64,000 bases of DNA from Asterias amurensis (taxonomy: Eukaryota; Echinodermata; Asteroidea; Forcipulatida; Asteriidae), in NCBI RefSeq assembly GCF_032118995.1, contig NC_092650.1, forward strand, positions 17,479,501-17,543,500, written 5' to 3'. The first letter of the stretch is position 1. Each line of letters begins with the position of its first letter. The notes below the pieces were generated by a model. It did not search any database. It was given only the letters and a program-made list of their open reading frames with translations, and was not told the DNA's origin. Shown here in pieces: positions 24,531-36,351 of this stretch. The translations under genes and the position numbers were made by a program.

Positions 24531-24664
24531 ATCACCCGTTAAAAGAGTCACACAAGGATCAGTAAACACTGCGAAAAACTAGGGTGTTAAAGGCAATTTG
24601 CAAATTTCCATCTATAAATCGCTGCGGTACCCGCTGCTAAAATATGAAGTTCAAACTGCCATAG

Positions 24665-24830
24665 CTATACCGAGCAACCTCGATGGTCTATTGGTAAGAC
24701 ACTGCTCTGGAATTGCAAAGGTCGTGGGTTCAAATCCATCCCGAGTTATATGCTTGTGATTTTGTTTCTAAAGAGCTCGGGAAAATACTGAGTATACAGT
24801 GTATAATAATGGGTAAAACCAAAATTGACA
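24665..24830 (+). mobile_element. tRNA-headed SINE, family shared with 49445
   Basis: A-box region GATGGTCTATTGGTAAGAC, B box GGGTTCAAATCCATCC, then a body with CGAGTTATATGC, TGTGATTT and ACTGAGTATACAGTG. The same body order occurs at 49445-49560, so these are two copies of one family. Confidence 0.65.
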
Positions 24831-25348
24831 CCGTGTGTTGTCTAATCTGTAAAGATACCGAAAAAAGATTCAACATTTATACCAATATAGGCCTAAAGGG
24901 TGTTAAAAAATAACACTCGCTTCTGCCGACACAATGACACTATTGGTGTTATTAGTACACCCTGGTGTGTTAATTGCATTCTCTCTTGAGTGTGTGGTCC
25001 TGCTAGTGTGCGGTGGGCGTTTAAGTATGAAGATATGTTGTGATATGTTATTAGTTTTGATTGGCAATAATTTTCAGAGTCATTACCAAACGTATACATA
25101 GCCTACCCTTTAATAGTCTGGTGCTTGAGGCTTGCTATTAAATGGTATGAGTCCTTTGTTTAGTCAGTGACAATTGAAGGAGCGGCTTCGCATCATTCGC
25201 AATTTGAGGCAAACGTACAGGTGTGTCACGCACTGGGGGCGTTGAAGAGCTTGGGGTTGTGTGGACTCATGTACTTGACGCAACCATTAGGGAATTCTGG
25301 AAGGTGTTTTGTTCAAAGCCATCGTAGATTGCCAAACGATCACGTGGC

Positions 25349-25746
25349 TTTAAAGACACTGGACACTATTGGTAATTGTCACAGACCAGTCTTCTCACTC
25401 GGTGTATCTCAACATATGCATAAAATAACAAACCTGTGAAAAATTGTGCTCGATTGGTCGTTGGAGTTGCGAGATAATTATGAAAGAAAAAAACACCCTT
25501 GTCACACGAAGTTGTGTGCTTTCAGATGCTTGATTTCGAGACCTCAAATTCTAAACTTGAGGTATCGAAATCAAATTCGTAGAGAATTACTTCTTACTCG
25601 AAAACTACGTCACTTCAGAGGGCGCCGTTACTCATAATGTGTTATACTAGCAACCTCTCCCCATTACTCGTTACCAATACAAGTGAGCTAGGTTTAATGG
25701 TGATAATTATTTTTGAGTATATACCAATAGTGTCCACTACCTTTAA
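25349..25746 (-). mobile_element. TK1 MITE, subfamily 1, nearly complete
   Basis: TTTAAAGACACTGGACACTATTGG to AATAGTGTCCACTACCTTTAA. The inner palindrome is GAGACCTCAAATTC and its inverse. A second TTAAAGG-type end begins immediately at 25743 (AAGGCAAAGTATACC), possibly the start of another element. Confidence 0.9.
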
Positions 25747-27069
25747 AGGCAAAGTATACCTTTGGGTTTTGAAACCGTTTTGACTGTTTCAATCCTGTAT
25801 CAATATTGAGGTAAATTTTGAATCGAAATACCCAAGCTTGGTTGACTGTGGTCGACCATTAATAATTATTGAAAGCAGCATTAGGATCATGGTTTCCTCC
25901 CTGGTACCGGTACCTTTGTTTCCCGCTTACTAAAGCGCAAAAGGGAACCAGTGACACCGAAAGCAAAATGGCAGAAGGCAATGACAGTTTTTAATACCAT
26001 ACCGATGGTTGACTAGTCTTCCGAAAGTGTCGCTCGAGTGAGTAAACTGCGCAAGTGTAAGTTGCTAGTCAGTGGTGAACTCTGGGTCGACTTGGTGTGC
26101 GCACTCAAACTTCCTCCAATTAGACGCACATTTTGTACACACAGTGTCCCTTGTCTATAAGACGCCAGCATACACGTATGTTACGCACGATTGTGTCCGA
26201 CGGTGACGACTAAGTCCGAGATAATTGTTGAACCATTGTGTATAAACAATTTGACAATACACACTTGCACAACCCCAGGGTTGTAGAAGAATACATGTCA
26301 AACCATTCCATTTTACCAAGCTTGATAACTTTATTAACAAAAACTAATTTCATCAAATGCAAATCGTTCGAGCTTGTTGACAATACAGTGTTTTATAAGC
26401 GCTGCCAGCATTTCAGATCAGAGAAATCAATTAGATGAGAACCTAAGCCGACTGTGTCAAGTCTATGTTCATAATGCCACATGGGATCATTTGACTTTTC
26501 ATGTGATGAGTCTGCAACATTTAATGATGACTGAACATTGCGGATGACTGATTGTGTAAATGATTAATTTCGAGGATAACCAGACGAGACGTGGTAACCT
26601 GACCCCTGTGCGTTTCCCATTAAGTATGTTTTATGAGCAAAGGCATCTCGCGACTGTATAGAACTGACTTAAATATATTCCAAGATTGGTTTTCGACCGG
26701 ATGGAATTTACTGGAGTCTACATGGTGGAATATTTCGCATTATGGTAGAACTACAATACGTCAGGGAACAAGACTGATACACCAGGGATATACTCTGCAC
26801 CGCATTTTTTAATATTCTGCATTATGGTATAATTACAATACTTCTGGGAACAAGACTGAGGCACCAGTGATATACCCAACCTCGCTCCCATGGGCAGCTT
26901 GCCTTATCGATAACTCTAGTGCACATCAAGATATGTCGAACGCCTGCAAACGAGTCTTGGGATATTACCAGTGAGCGATATCTGCGTCGCCATACGTCGA
27001 GGAACAAGACCAAATTATCATGATGGGTCTATACAGAAGTTAGTCTACTGTAAACTAAAAAACACCTAC
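25747..27069. other. No exon seen; tandem pair at 26738-26880
   Basis: Two copies of a unit (CATTATGGTA, ACTACAATAC or ATTACAATAC, GGGAACAAGACTGA, CACCAG, GATATAC) begin at 26738 and 26820, an 82-bp period. A third partial echo (GAGGAACAAGACC) lies near 26998. Confidence 0.55.
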
Positions 27070-27232
27070 CTCATCGACATCCACTCTCCCTTGAGTCTCG
27101 GGGGAATCACCTCTGACACGCCCTCGTTGCCTTGGAGATGACGTAACTGACGCCCGCAAACTGATTCCGACAGCGCCCTCACAATCTGACTGTCCAACTC
27201 GCTATTTGGCTCCGCAGACACCATACTTAGGA
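27070..27232 (-). CDS. APCDD1: APCDD1-like gene, coding exon 2
   Basis: The minus-strand exon is bounded by an acceptor (TTTTCCCCAACAG) and a donor (GTAGGTG). Its frame reads LSMVSAEPNSELDSQIVRAL and continues with SESVCGRQLRHLQG, then PPRLKGEWMSM. This matches the start of the APCDD domain in vertebrate APCDD1, where I recall KESQCHHMLKHLHN and PPTIEGHWVS: the Cys, the L-x-HL motif, PP and G-x-W-x-S are all kept. APCDD1 is a membrane-tethered glycoprotein that inhibits Wnt signalling at the cell surface. The exon enters at codon position 2, matching exon 1 at 39018. VSA-EP looks like a signal-peptidase site. It ends inside a codon; the next exon should begin near the conserved CEVR. The rest of the gene lies outside the window. 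Homology was judged from memory. Confidence 0.75.
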
Positions 27233-27374
27233 CTGTTGGGGAAAACACATAGACTGGTTATAAGTTTTATAGCGTGCACATCCGTCATTCAGTGATGACA
27301 CTCAAGTCAAGGCGCTTTAACATACAGTATTTTCCTGCAAGGGTGGGACTGACTACGTTTGAATTATGAGACCT

Positions 27375-27640
27375 AATCTTTGCGCCATGTTTTGGCGTTG
27401 ACAAGGTGCTGCGTGAAGCAATATGCTGCCAGGAACACCGGGCGAACCCCTTCCCTTTTCGATAAGTGCACAGGGTTCTTTTGCGTGAGTTACACAACGC
27501 ACGGGACTAACAGCTTTACGTCCCATCCGAAGGACGAAGCATCATGGTTAAGTGTCTTGCTTCAAGGGCACATGTGTCACGACTGAGACTCGAACCCACA
27601 CCAGTGCTCTCAACCGCTTGGCCATGACACGCTCATTATA
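27375..27640 (-). mobile_element. Long tRNA-derived SINE
   Basis: Read on the minus strand: head GTGTCATGGCCAAGCGGTT (Leu/Ser-tRNA-like A box) with B box GGGTTCGAGTCTCAG, then a body with AAGACACTTAACCATGATGC, TTCGTCCTTCGGATGGGACG and GTGCACTTATCGAAAAG, ending near GGCAGCATATTGC. The TCGTCCTT-x-GA-x-GGGAC body motif recurs in the SINE at 48955. Confidence 0.75.
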
Positions 27641-28678
27641 TTTGTGTGTTTTTTAGTTGGCCAAGAAAATGGAGAACACGATTAAATGTCGTTTTGAAGA
27701 ACAGAGTATACACTGCTTAATACAGATCGGTGTCTTCTTTTGAAGTCCATTAGGGCGTCAGCCGTCCCGTGGTGATCCGAGATCGGTGTAAGAGAAGGAC
27801 AAAAAAACAATATTCTCTATCCCCAGTTCAAAATCAACATCTATTACACACAGCGATTCTTGATACAGACTTTTAAGTGACTTTTTCCATCAGGTGGGTC
27901 ACTTTTGGTGTAATTTATTGAACGAGACAAAACTCTCAAGATGGTTTTTGTTCTCTTGCTTAAATCGCAGGTCATCCCACGGGTCAGTCCTTTTACACGA
28001 GGCATAATGGCGTCGTTTATGACGTCACTCTCGATACCCAGCAACGCAAACAAAATACAAAATACAGAAATGCAGCATATTTCAAGATTACCATCGTCTC
28101 TTTCTTCATGTACTATATCCTTTTTATTAATTTTTTGTTTTACCCATACACCATTGTGTGTTAGCACTGTCCCCGATGCAAATTTTAACATCTCTTATAT
28201 ATCCCTTTTTTCATAAACAGAATATCCTGGACATTTGCTGCTCGATTGATCCAAAAAACAAGTTCCATCGTATTCGAGGACAAGAAAGCATTACTATATC
28301 ATCTTTCAGCCCGGGTCCGACTGACATACCCTTTCAGCTTCTCACGAACCTCTCTCGGGGGTATTTTGATAGAAAACACGGCGGAGATGTTGGGACATCA
28401 CCGGAGCGCTACGCGTGTCATCAGGTACGTGTTGGACCTTTACAAAACAGTGGTAAAGCAGGGACATTTTTATAATGCAGGGTGTTTTGTTCCTTCTTCT
28501 CATGGGTTTTGAAAGATTGTGATTGGATATCCCAAGTGAAATTAATATATTTATTTATTTATTAACCTGTATTTGAAAAGGCAAACCTAGAAGGTATACG
28601 TGATGTAGTGAAGCGGTATTTTTATGCAGACCTCACTCTCACTTTTAAAAAGAAAAGAAATTATACAAGTTTTATTGC
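27641..28678. other. No supported gene
   Basis: A 115-codon minus-strand frame (27844-28191) and overlapping plus frames (28158-28512) exist without recognised domains or splice context. Probably chance within an intron. Confidence 0.35.
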
Positions 28679-29072
28679 TTAAAGGCAGTGGACACTATTG
28701 GAAATTACTCAAAATAACTATCAGCATAAAACCTGAAGCGCAGTAACGAGTAATGGGGAGTTGATGGTACGAAACATTATGAGTAACGGCGCCCTCTGAA
28801 GTGACGTGTTTTCGAGAAAGAAGTAATTTTCCCTGAATTGTATTTCGAGACTTCAAGTTTAGAATTTGAGGTCTCGAAATCAAGCATCTGAAATCACACA
28901 ACTTCGTGTGACAAGGGTGTTGTTGTTTTTTCGTTCATAGTTATCTCGCAACTCCGACGACCAATTGAGCTCAAATTTCCACAGGTTTGTTATTTTATGC
29001 ATATGTTAAGATACACCAAGTGAGAAGGCTGGTCTTTGACAATTACCAATAGTGTCCATCAGTGTCTTTAAA
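28679..29072 (+). mobile_element. TK1 MITE, subfamily 1
   Basis: TTAAAGGCAGTGGACACTATTGG to AATAGTGTCCATCAGTGTCTTTAA. The inner palindrome (GAGACTTCAAG and inverse) is complete. A good reference copy. Confidence 0.9.
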
Positions 29073-29149
29073 CCTTTGTTGCAGAAACTCTTTAAGCTAT
29101 AGTTTGTTATTAAAAACTTATTATTGTTGACTATAAATAACCCCTGTTT

Positions 29150-29212
29150 TAGAAGGTGGCTGTTCTCTGGAATTCCCTGCCAAACCTACAAGATATTGAA
29201 AGTAAAAAATGA
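29150..29212 (+). mobile_element. Possible tail of a LINE reverse-transcriptase frame
   Basis: One frame reads VAVLWNSLPNLQDIESKK and stops. WNSLP near the C-terminus is typical of CR1/jockey-type non-LTR elements. Only about 20 residues are visible, so the call is weak. Confidence 0.3.
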
Positions 29213-29681
29213 CTCACCGTCCAACAGCAAACAAATCTGTTTACAATGTAAAAAAAAAAAAAAAAAAAGTCTCTCCATTTTTTTTAAAACACATATTCTG
29301 CACATAATACCGTCTTACAGGAATTATACATGAGTAACGAATACCACTACTCCCTAAATTGGTTTAGAAGGACGAACCTCGTCGTGTACGAAATGTTGAG
29401 TCCGGAACCGTCGGTGCGAAAGGGACCAAGGTTAATTTACCGCCGAGCTAGATTGGAAAAACATAACCTTAATTCGCGTTCGAGATGTAGTTTTCCATTT
29501 TTATTTTTTTTTTCACTTTCTATTTTTAATCACAATTTCAAACTTACTACAACTTGCAGGGACGTGACTTCTTAGGTAGCCTATATTTTTCCCTGGCCTG
29601 AAAAAATGTGTACTCAAAATTCTTCTTCGAGACTTCCAATTTACTTGACAGAGGTAAAGCAGCCACCAACGGGAAAAGTCA

Positions 29682-29865
29682 GGGACCGATTTCATACGGG
29701 TGCTTAAACAGAAAATATTGCTTGGCAGTTTTCTGCTGAGCAGAAATGAGCAGGATACCAGTCACAAATTTTACATTTTTGTACATTGTAGTTTGGTTGG
29801 TAACCTTATTCTGGTAAGCAACATTTTATTGTGCTTTTAATAGCCACTTTTTGTGACAGGGCCCT
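29682..29865. mobile_element. PD MITE
   Basis: GGGACCGATTTCATACGGGTGC at the left, AGCCACTTTTTGTGACAGGGCCC at the right. The inner GAGCAGGATACCAGTCA and GGTTGGTAACCTTATTCTGG motifs are those of the 5009 and 15230 copies. Confidence 0.7.
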
Positions 29866-30190
29866 CGTGATAGACATAGTCTGTAAACCTTGTGAAATGT
29901 AACTATGTATGGGAAGGTTCGTGGTCTAGAATAAAGGAGGGGGGCAGGCCACTGAGCAATTTTCAGGAACTTTCCAATTGGCGTCAGATCTTAACCCTGA
30001 ATTTTGACCAAGGTTTACCCTGGATTTTTTCATTGACATAGCCAGCGGGACCATTTAGCTTTTTATTTCACTGGTCCCTCGGCTTTTGCCCTTGTCAATT
30101 TTTCGTATGAAATGAGGATCAACCATTGAACTGGCCAGGACCGCTCGAAGCGATTTTTGATTGGTCCTCAGGTGGTAAAAATGCACTGGT

Positions 30191-30559
30191 CCCTATAGGT
30201 AATTACTCTAAATATTAAATAAGTTGTTGCCATAAAACCTTACTTGGTAACGAGCTATGGAGAGCTGTATAAAACATTGTGAGAAATGGCTCAATTCTTT
30301 GAAGCAACGTGTTTTTTAAGAGGTAATTTCTCACTAAAATAATAAAATACTGTCACCAGGCCTGAAGCCTTTTATTATGCATCTGAAAGCACACACATTT
30401 TGTGCAATAAAGGGTGTTTCTTCTGTCATTATTCTCGTGCAACTTCGATGACCAATCGGTTCCAAACTTTCACAAGTTTGTTATTTTATGCATATGTTGG
30501 AATGCACCAACTGAGAAGACTGGTCTTTGACAATTACAAAAGGTGTACGGTGCATTTAA
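30191..30559 (+). mobile_element. TK1 MITE, subfamily 2, frayed left end
   Basis: The left terminus is reduced to ATAGGTAATTACTC; the right reads AAAAGGTGTACGGTGCATTTAA. It has the AGGCCTGAAGCCTTTTATTA middle of subfamily 2. Confidence 0.8.
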
Positions 30560-31245
30560 CTGCATAGCATTTGGCTAGCGGAGAACTCTGTTGACGATAT
30601 CGTTCTGTTTGGTTTGATTTAAAACATTACTCACTTGTCACCTCGGGATGATGGACGGAAAATTCACTTGTAATTCATGAAGGCTGGGAAAAATCAAATG
30701 GCTATCTTCTTATTGTTAACTCACAGTAATTGCGAAATATGTTTTTGTAAGAGCCGAATAACGACTCGACTCTCCCAAAACGTCTCTTATATACATTTCC
30801 TCTATTTATTTTAAGTATACCATTTTTTGTTTTCTAGTTTGTGAGTGGAAGCCATTCCGTTTCGGTATAACCCTTTTTTTGATCAGACCCTGTTCCGTTC
30901 TTCTGTCGAGAAATACACCAAAATATTTTTTTACCCGGGCTTGTTTTTTGTTTTACAATTTATTGTGTTATCAACGTAATTACCCTTTAATTTTGAATTC
31001 ATTTTTAACTTTCCATTTAAATTTCTACAATGTATTATCATTATTTTTTTATATATTTTTTTTAACTGTTCATATCATGGGTGTGAAAATGATTTTTGTT
31101 TTAATAACCAATTTCAAATCAAATGAGTGACTTCAATCGTTTTGAAACACTGAGATGTAATTGAAAAGTCGCCAACGTCTCAGACATGTTCCATTAGGTG
31201 AACTGTGCGCGTGGGGGTGGCTCTTTAAAAAGTCAATAATCACTG
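30560..31245. other. No gene; very AT-rich
   Basis: Long T-rich stretches around 30780-31080. Open frames here are low-complexity and not credible. Confidence 0.45.
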
Positions 31246-31627
31246 TTAAAGGAACACGTTGCCTTGGATCGGACGAGTTGGTCTTTGAAAAGCGTTTGTA
31301 ACCGTTTTTTATAAAATGCATATGGTTGGAAAGATGTTTTAAAAGTAGAATACAATGATCCACACAAGTTTGCCTTGAAATTGCGTGGTTTTCCTGTTAC
31401 TGTGCGAACTAACATGGTCGGCCATTTATGGGGGTCAAAATTTTGACCCCCATAAATGGCCGACGTGTTAGTCGACGAGGTAAAAGGAAAACCACGCAAT
31501 TTCGTTTGTGTGGATCATTGTATTCTACTTTTACAACATCTTTCTAACCATATGCATTTTATAAAAAACGGTTACAAACGCTTTTCAAAGACCAACTCGA
31601 CCGATCCAAGGCAACGTGTTCCTTTAA
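31246..31627. mobile_element. TK2 palindromic MITE
   Basis: TTAAAGGAACACGTTGCC to GGCAACGTGTTCCTTTAA, same architecture as the copy at 8428 with few differences. The centre is GGGGTCAAAATTTTGACCCC. The close match among the three copies suggests recent spread. Confidence 0.9.
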
Positions 31628-31655
31628 GTGTTGTTGTGTTTTTCTTCTTTTTTTT

Positions 31656-32040
31656 TTAAGGCAGTGGACAATATTGGCAATTACTCCCAATAATTAATAT
31701 CATAAACCTTTCTTGGTAACTAGAGTTTGATAGTATAAAACATTGTGAGAAACTGCTCCCTCGAACGGACGTAGTTTTCTAGAAAGAAGTAATTTTTGAC
31801 GAATTTGATTTCGAGACTTCAGATTTAGAATTGAGGTTTAGAAATCAAGCATCTGAAAGCACACAACTTCGTGTGCCATGGTGCGACAAGGATGTTTTTT
31901 CTTTCATTGGTATATCGCAACTTCGACGACCGATTGAGCTCAAATTTTCACAGGTTTGATATTTTATGCATAATGTTGAGATACACCAACTGTGAAGACT
32001 AGTCTTTGACAATTACCAAAATAGTGTCCAGTGTCTTTAA
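31656..32040 (+). mobile_element. TK1 MITE, subfamily 1
   Basis: Starts TTAAGGCAGTGGACAATATTGG only about 28 bp after the TK2 copy and ends AATAGTGTCCAGTGTCTTTAA. Confidence 0.88.
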
Positions 32041-34159
32041 AACACCAAAGTATAACGCAGTGGAAATAACAGTCTGTTGTGAACGTACATGTACTCATGA
32101 TGTCTCCCTAAAGCTGCAGAGCCTGTACCTCCAAAGGTCATGGGTCAACTATATAGCCAGCACAATCCATTCCATATTATTTTTATTTTCATTTCATTTC
32201 TTAAACATAATGGGCCAGTATTTTCCTGTTGTGTGTGTGGTGAAAACCTTAACTCCGTAGGGCAAAACCGCAGTATGCATGCAATAGCTTGTCCCGAAAA
32301 CGTGCCGAACTGTTCCAAAAGACCAGGGACCAATTAGCTTAGCCTCGAGCACCCAGTTGGCTCAATAAAAAGACATCACCCTCGTCGTACAAGCCAGTTT
32401 CTTTCGATTGTTGGTTTTCTACATACGGAATATCGAGAACATATATATTTAGAACATAGCTCTTCGGGTGTTCTGGAAATGCACAAATCAATGAACTAGC
32501 ATTGTGGATAGGCAGCATCTGAATTGTCCCTTCAATATTTTCTTCTTCTTTTTCTTTAGAATTCTCACTGCATTCTATATTGGCCTACTCCTAATACCCA
32601 ATAGCAATATTATTTCCATATCACTGTTTTATAGATGCTAAGATTATGCAGAAGCAAGAAATGAGGTGAAAAGTTTTGACTTTTGTCCATAGGCTGGCAC
32701 CTGTGACGCATGGCCTGTTTCATGTAGCTTATGGGCATGAAATGAACTAGGAACTGTACAAAGATGGCTGCTTTGAATACGGAAACACGTTGTGATCTGA
32801 AATTCGACGAACTAATCAAGTCGGCCCTCTTGCTCAACGCACTTATACGAGCTATGTCCACCATGAGAGTCAATAATACACAAAATGAGTTGTCTCCCAA
32901 AATGGTAGAAAGGGTATATGTATACGCACTGTTGCGTTCTGCGCTGTGCCAGATGTCAATTTGGTGTATACCGTCACCCATCCATAATTTTTCTGTTCAA
33001 AATGACAGCTCATTTTGTTGCGGCATGTTAAAGAATAGCCACTTTGTTTTTTAGCTTGTTTAAAGCAAAACAAAACTTTATTTATTCATGAATTTAATAA
33101 TTTTAAAAAAATCCACCATCTGTGGATCTATATAAAAGAAACCCATGATGCTTAACCAAACTGAAGACAAGCTGTAGCCATTATTTCAAAACAATCAAAT
33201 AACAATTTCCTCTCATCACTTCACTTTAACTTACTTGTTACCCCAGCCATTACCTATTTTTTTGCTTACCCTAAACTCAACACATTACTTTCACTCTGTC
33301 AATTTTATGAGCAAGGAGGAAATCTCAATTTTGATTACAGTTCCCAACGTGTAATGCGCGCTTGGCCAAACTCTTAAAAAGCTCATAACGCAAACGGCGT
33401 GGCACAGCGGCGATAGAAAAGTACATGCATCTATGTATACGCTGACACCAACCAACGCCAAACAGAGAGTGCACAGGAAAGTGATGTAAAATGCAAATTA
33501 TTCTGATTCACTTACTTCTTTGTGCAACATCGAGCCAAGTGACACAAACTTATAATAAGCAGCCCCGTGTGCCAATCATTAAAAGTACCAATTGACACAT
33601 TTTTGTTCATTGAGGGTTACCACAATGTTGTGTCTAAAGGATGTCTTAAAAAACTGTGAACCCCTTTTGAAAATCATTCAAACTTGAAATGTGTTATTAA
33701 TAAGCGAAACAATGTCAGTTGTAATAAAGGAAGTAAATAAAAGTAAACTAAAAGTACCAATTGACACCCGGAATTGTTAATAGGTTAACCACAATGTTGC
33801 GTCTAGGGTGTTTCATAAAAATCTTACGAACTGCGAAACCCCTTTTACAAATAATTCAAACTTGAAATGTTTTATTAATAAGCGGAACATTGTCAGTTGT
33901 AATAAAGGAAGTAAATTATTACTTAATTTGATGAAAGCATGAGATTGAAACGTTGAGTTGTTGAACCACTTGGTTCTTCTCAGAAACACCACAACAACTC
34001 CATAGAGAGTATGGTGCATTCGCAAACCTGCTTATCATTGTGAAGTTACCATGCAACGTTTCAAATTCCGTAGACGGGGTCAGACGTGAGGTTGGCCGAA
34101 CCATAGAGCTAGCACCAAACGAAACAACCTTCTTTCCTCGGGTCCCCTTTCCAATACCA
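32041..34159. other. No supported gene apart from one doubtful frame
   Basis: Apart from the frame at 32764, this is AT-rich sequence. Two similar segments at about 33575-33740 and 33755-33920 share AGTACCAATTGACAC, GGTTACCACAATGTTG or GGTTAACCACAATGTTG, CAAACTTGAAATGT and GTAATAAAGGAAGTAAAT, a diverged tandem duplication of about 180 bp. Confidence 0.5.
32764..33054 (+). CDS. Doubtful small open reading frame
   Basis: ATG in a good context (AAAGATGG) opens a 96-codon frame starting MAALNTETRCDLKFDELIKS and continuing LLLNALIRAMSTMRVN. The first 60 residues have a protein-like composition with amphipathic helices. The last 30 look like chance. No domain is recognised, and a minus-strand frame overlaps it. 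It could be a first exon or nothing at all. It lies inside the inferred APCDD1-like intron. Confidence 0.22.
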   Translation: MAALNTETRCDLKFDELIKSALLLNALIRAMSTMRVNNTQNELSPKMVERVYVYALLRSALCQMSIWCIPSPIHNFSVQNDSSFCCGMLKNSHFVF

Positions 34160-34340
34160 GGGCCCAATTTCAACTCTGCACAGAAATGATCTTGGCAAAG
34201 CAAAACACGAGTTATAAGTGGGGCACCTGTCGCAACAGTAAAAACTTCGTGAAATGATGGCTGGTAACCTGTTTCTGCTAAGCAATTGTTTCGCTTGGCT
34301 TAGCAAGTTTGTTTGCGAGACAAGCTATGAAATTGGGCCA
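34160..34340. mobile_element. PD MITE
   Basis: GGGCCCAATTTCAACTCTGC against GCTATGAAATTGGGCC. The inner GGCTGGTAACCTG and CTAAGCAATTG motifs are present. Confidence 0.75.
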
Positions 34341-34870
34341 ATCTGACTAGTTTGTATTGGTCAGTGACCAGTGAGTGACCAAGTCGTCCTTGGTTTATGC
34401 AGAGATTTCAGATCAGATTCCTCCATGGGATCTCCATATAAAAAAACACTTCAAAAATGGATTGCGAAAGCAATCATACTTTGACGTTTTCCCCCAGATT
34501 TCTGACCGCTGTTCCATTTTGCAAAAGTATGATAACAGGTGTTTTTAGAAAAGAGGCCGTATTTTTATTTTGGTGTTACGACGAGAGCGGTTTTTTACGA
34601 CACAAGGCCACATCGCTAAATAGTTTCACACGAACCGAAACGCAATTGGTTCTAAAAAAAAAATGCTCACTCCTTTTCTATTATAGGCACCAGTTTGCGT
34701 TAAAAAAAAAAAAATCAATTGCAAAAGCTAAGTTTTCTTGGCGCCATAACACATTAAATTCTTATTTCACCTAACCCTGAATTCCAGTAATGGCATAATA
34801 TAGTAACAAAATAATGTTATAATATGCATTTTAGCCTTCGAGAAAGACGGCTTTTTAAGGCTCGAAGCCG

Positions 34871-35025
34871 AGGCCCAGTTTCAAAAGCTGCTGAGCAGAA
34901 AATACCGCTTGACGACTTTCTTTGCTTAGCAAATGAGTTGGCATCGGTCACAACAGTGTAAACTTAAAGCAATTTTGGCTGTAAAGCAATACATTTCTGT
35001 TTGCAACAGCAACTCTATTGTCTCA
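34871..35025. mobile_element. Partial PD element
   Basis: The left end GGCCCAGTTTCAAAAGCTGC is clear. The right end fades after GCAACAGCAACTC. Confidence 0.45.
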
Positions 35026-35077
35026 TAGTATGACCATTGCTCATATGACGTACCATTATTGAGAAAACATTAGTTTG

Positions 35078-35170
35078 ATGATGTTGTTGTTGTTTACTGT
35101 TATGTTGTTGCTGCTGTTTCTGTTTCTGTTGTTGTTTGTCAGCTTTGCTGTCGTTAATGTTGTTGTTGTG
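35078..35170. repeat. GTT-rich microsatellite
   Basis: Repeated TGTTGT, GCTGTT and CTGTTTCTG units. The open frame over it on the minus strand is a glutamine/asparagine artefact of the repeat. Confidence 0.85.
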
Positions 35171-35702
35171 TTCATTGCCGCTTTGTAACTGTTTCGTAAT
35201 GTGTACTACAATGAACGCACCCACGGATTAAACGAAATCAACCAATTTGATTTGCAATCGCTACAGTGCACATTGTTCTCTTGCATGAAATAAAACTCAT
35301 AAAAAAAACAATATAGGAATGCATTCTCTTGTACCCAACCAATAGAGATAACAGATTATTTCTGCCAAGCCATGTGTATGTGGAACCTGTGCCCTTATAT
35401 TAAAACCCATATAACCCCTGGCTACCACAAGCAAGCTCATAAAAAACAGTTCTCGCATCCAACCAGAGCTATCGTAAGTGCGCGAGGAAAAAAGCAACAC
35501 AGATGCGCGCACACAGCAGAAAATGACCAAAAATATTCAATATTGGTCGCAACGTTTGCCCACAGGGCTGTCAAATAATATGTTGGGGGGTTTTGCAATA
35601 TGCGTGTCCTATTTCCTCTACATCACCAGAGTTTATCATTTATTTACTCAGCCAGGGTTTTCTGTTCCCACTTTACAGTACATCTGGGATCATTAGCTGC
35701 AG

Positions 35703-36098
35703 ACCTTTTCACACGAGAGCAATTTAGCAGGGGTCCCTTGTTTAATTTAAGCATAGACCTTATCGCAAATACCAATGCGCAAGCGCAGACTGTTGAATGA
35801 GGTGCATTGTGGGATATATATGAATCAAATTTGTAATCAGCTAGACCACAATGCACCTAATTCCAAGCTTTACGCGCGCGCCCCAGTATTTGCGAAAAGG
35901 TCTATGCGTTGTGAAATTGTGTAAATTTCACTTAGTGTGGAACAGCAATGCTTGGACTGTTCCTGTGAAATCTTCTCAATAATTTGCCGTTCTTTATGGA
36001 CTCTTTGTCCTGTCATACGAGGTTCATTTGGTACAATTTTACAACCCCGTTAAAATTAAGCAAGGGACCCTTGTTAAAATGCTGTCGTGTGAAAGGGT
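35703..36098. mobile_element. Palindromic MITE interrupted by a second one
   Basis: The outer inverted ends are ACCTTTTCACACGA and TCGTGTGAAAGGGT. They continue inward as AGGGGTCCCTTGTTTAATTTAA against TTAAAATTAAGCAAGGGACCC. The left arm is broken after about 50 bp by the element at 35752. Confidence 0.75.
35752..35906. mobile_element. Nested MITE with CATAGACCTTATCGCAAATAC ends
   Basis: The inverted ends CATAGACCTTATCGCAAA and TTTGCGAAAAGGTCTATG are clear. The inner AGGTGCATTGTGG and CCACAATGCACCT blocks are also inverted. It sits next to a TTAA at 35747-35750 within the outer element. Confidence 0.8.
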
Positions 36099-36351
36099 AT
36101 TCATAGGAAAACAGCCAGAACCCCGTGTGGGTAGTCTCAAACTGATGACAGATCGGAATTTGATTTGACTGTGTTAGAAAATTTGAATAAGTTTCGAGGT
36201 TTTTGCTTTTGGCTTCATTTCATGGAAGGGTTAACTTTCCTCTACAGTGAGCAAAAACAGAACTATTATGGAGTTACAATCAAACCTAGCTTGGCTTTAG
36301 GCTATGTTTCGATAAAGAAACATGGTTATAAAGTTCATTCTTCTTTGTATG

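Larger units (their letters stand above)
1..27069 (-). other. Inferred intron 2 of the APCDD1-like gene
   Basis: The second coding exon of the APCDD1-like gene ends at 27070 with a GTAGGT donor on the minus strand. No exon matching the next part of the APCDD domain (expected to begin near a CEVR-type motif) is visible between here and position 1. The whole 27 kb is therefore most simply intron. It is filled with repeats, listed separately. A gene nested inside this intron cannot be excluded, but I see no convincing one. Confidence 0.5.

Noticed and set aside
27844-28191. 115-codon minus-strand frame upstream of APCDD1-like exon 2
   Set aside because: Considered as another exon, but it has no acceptor or donor pair that keeps phase with exon 2 and no similarity to APCDD1.
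35015-35224. Glutamine/asparagine-rich frame
   Set aside because: Produced by the GTT microsatellite on the opposite strand.
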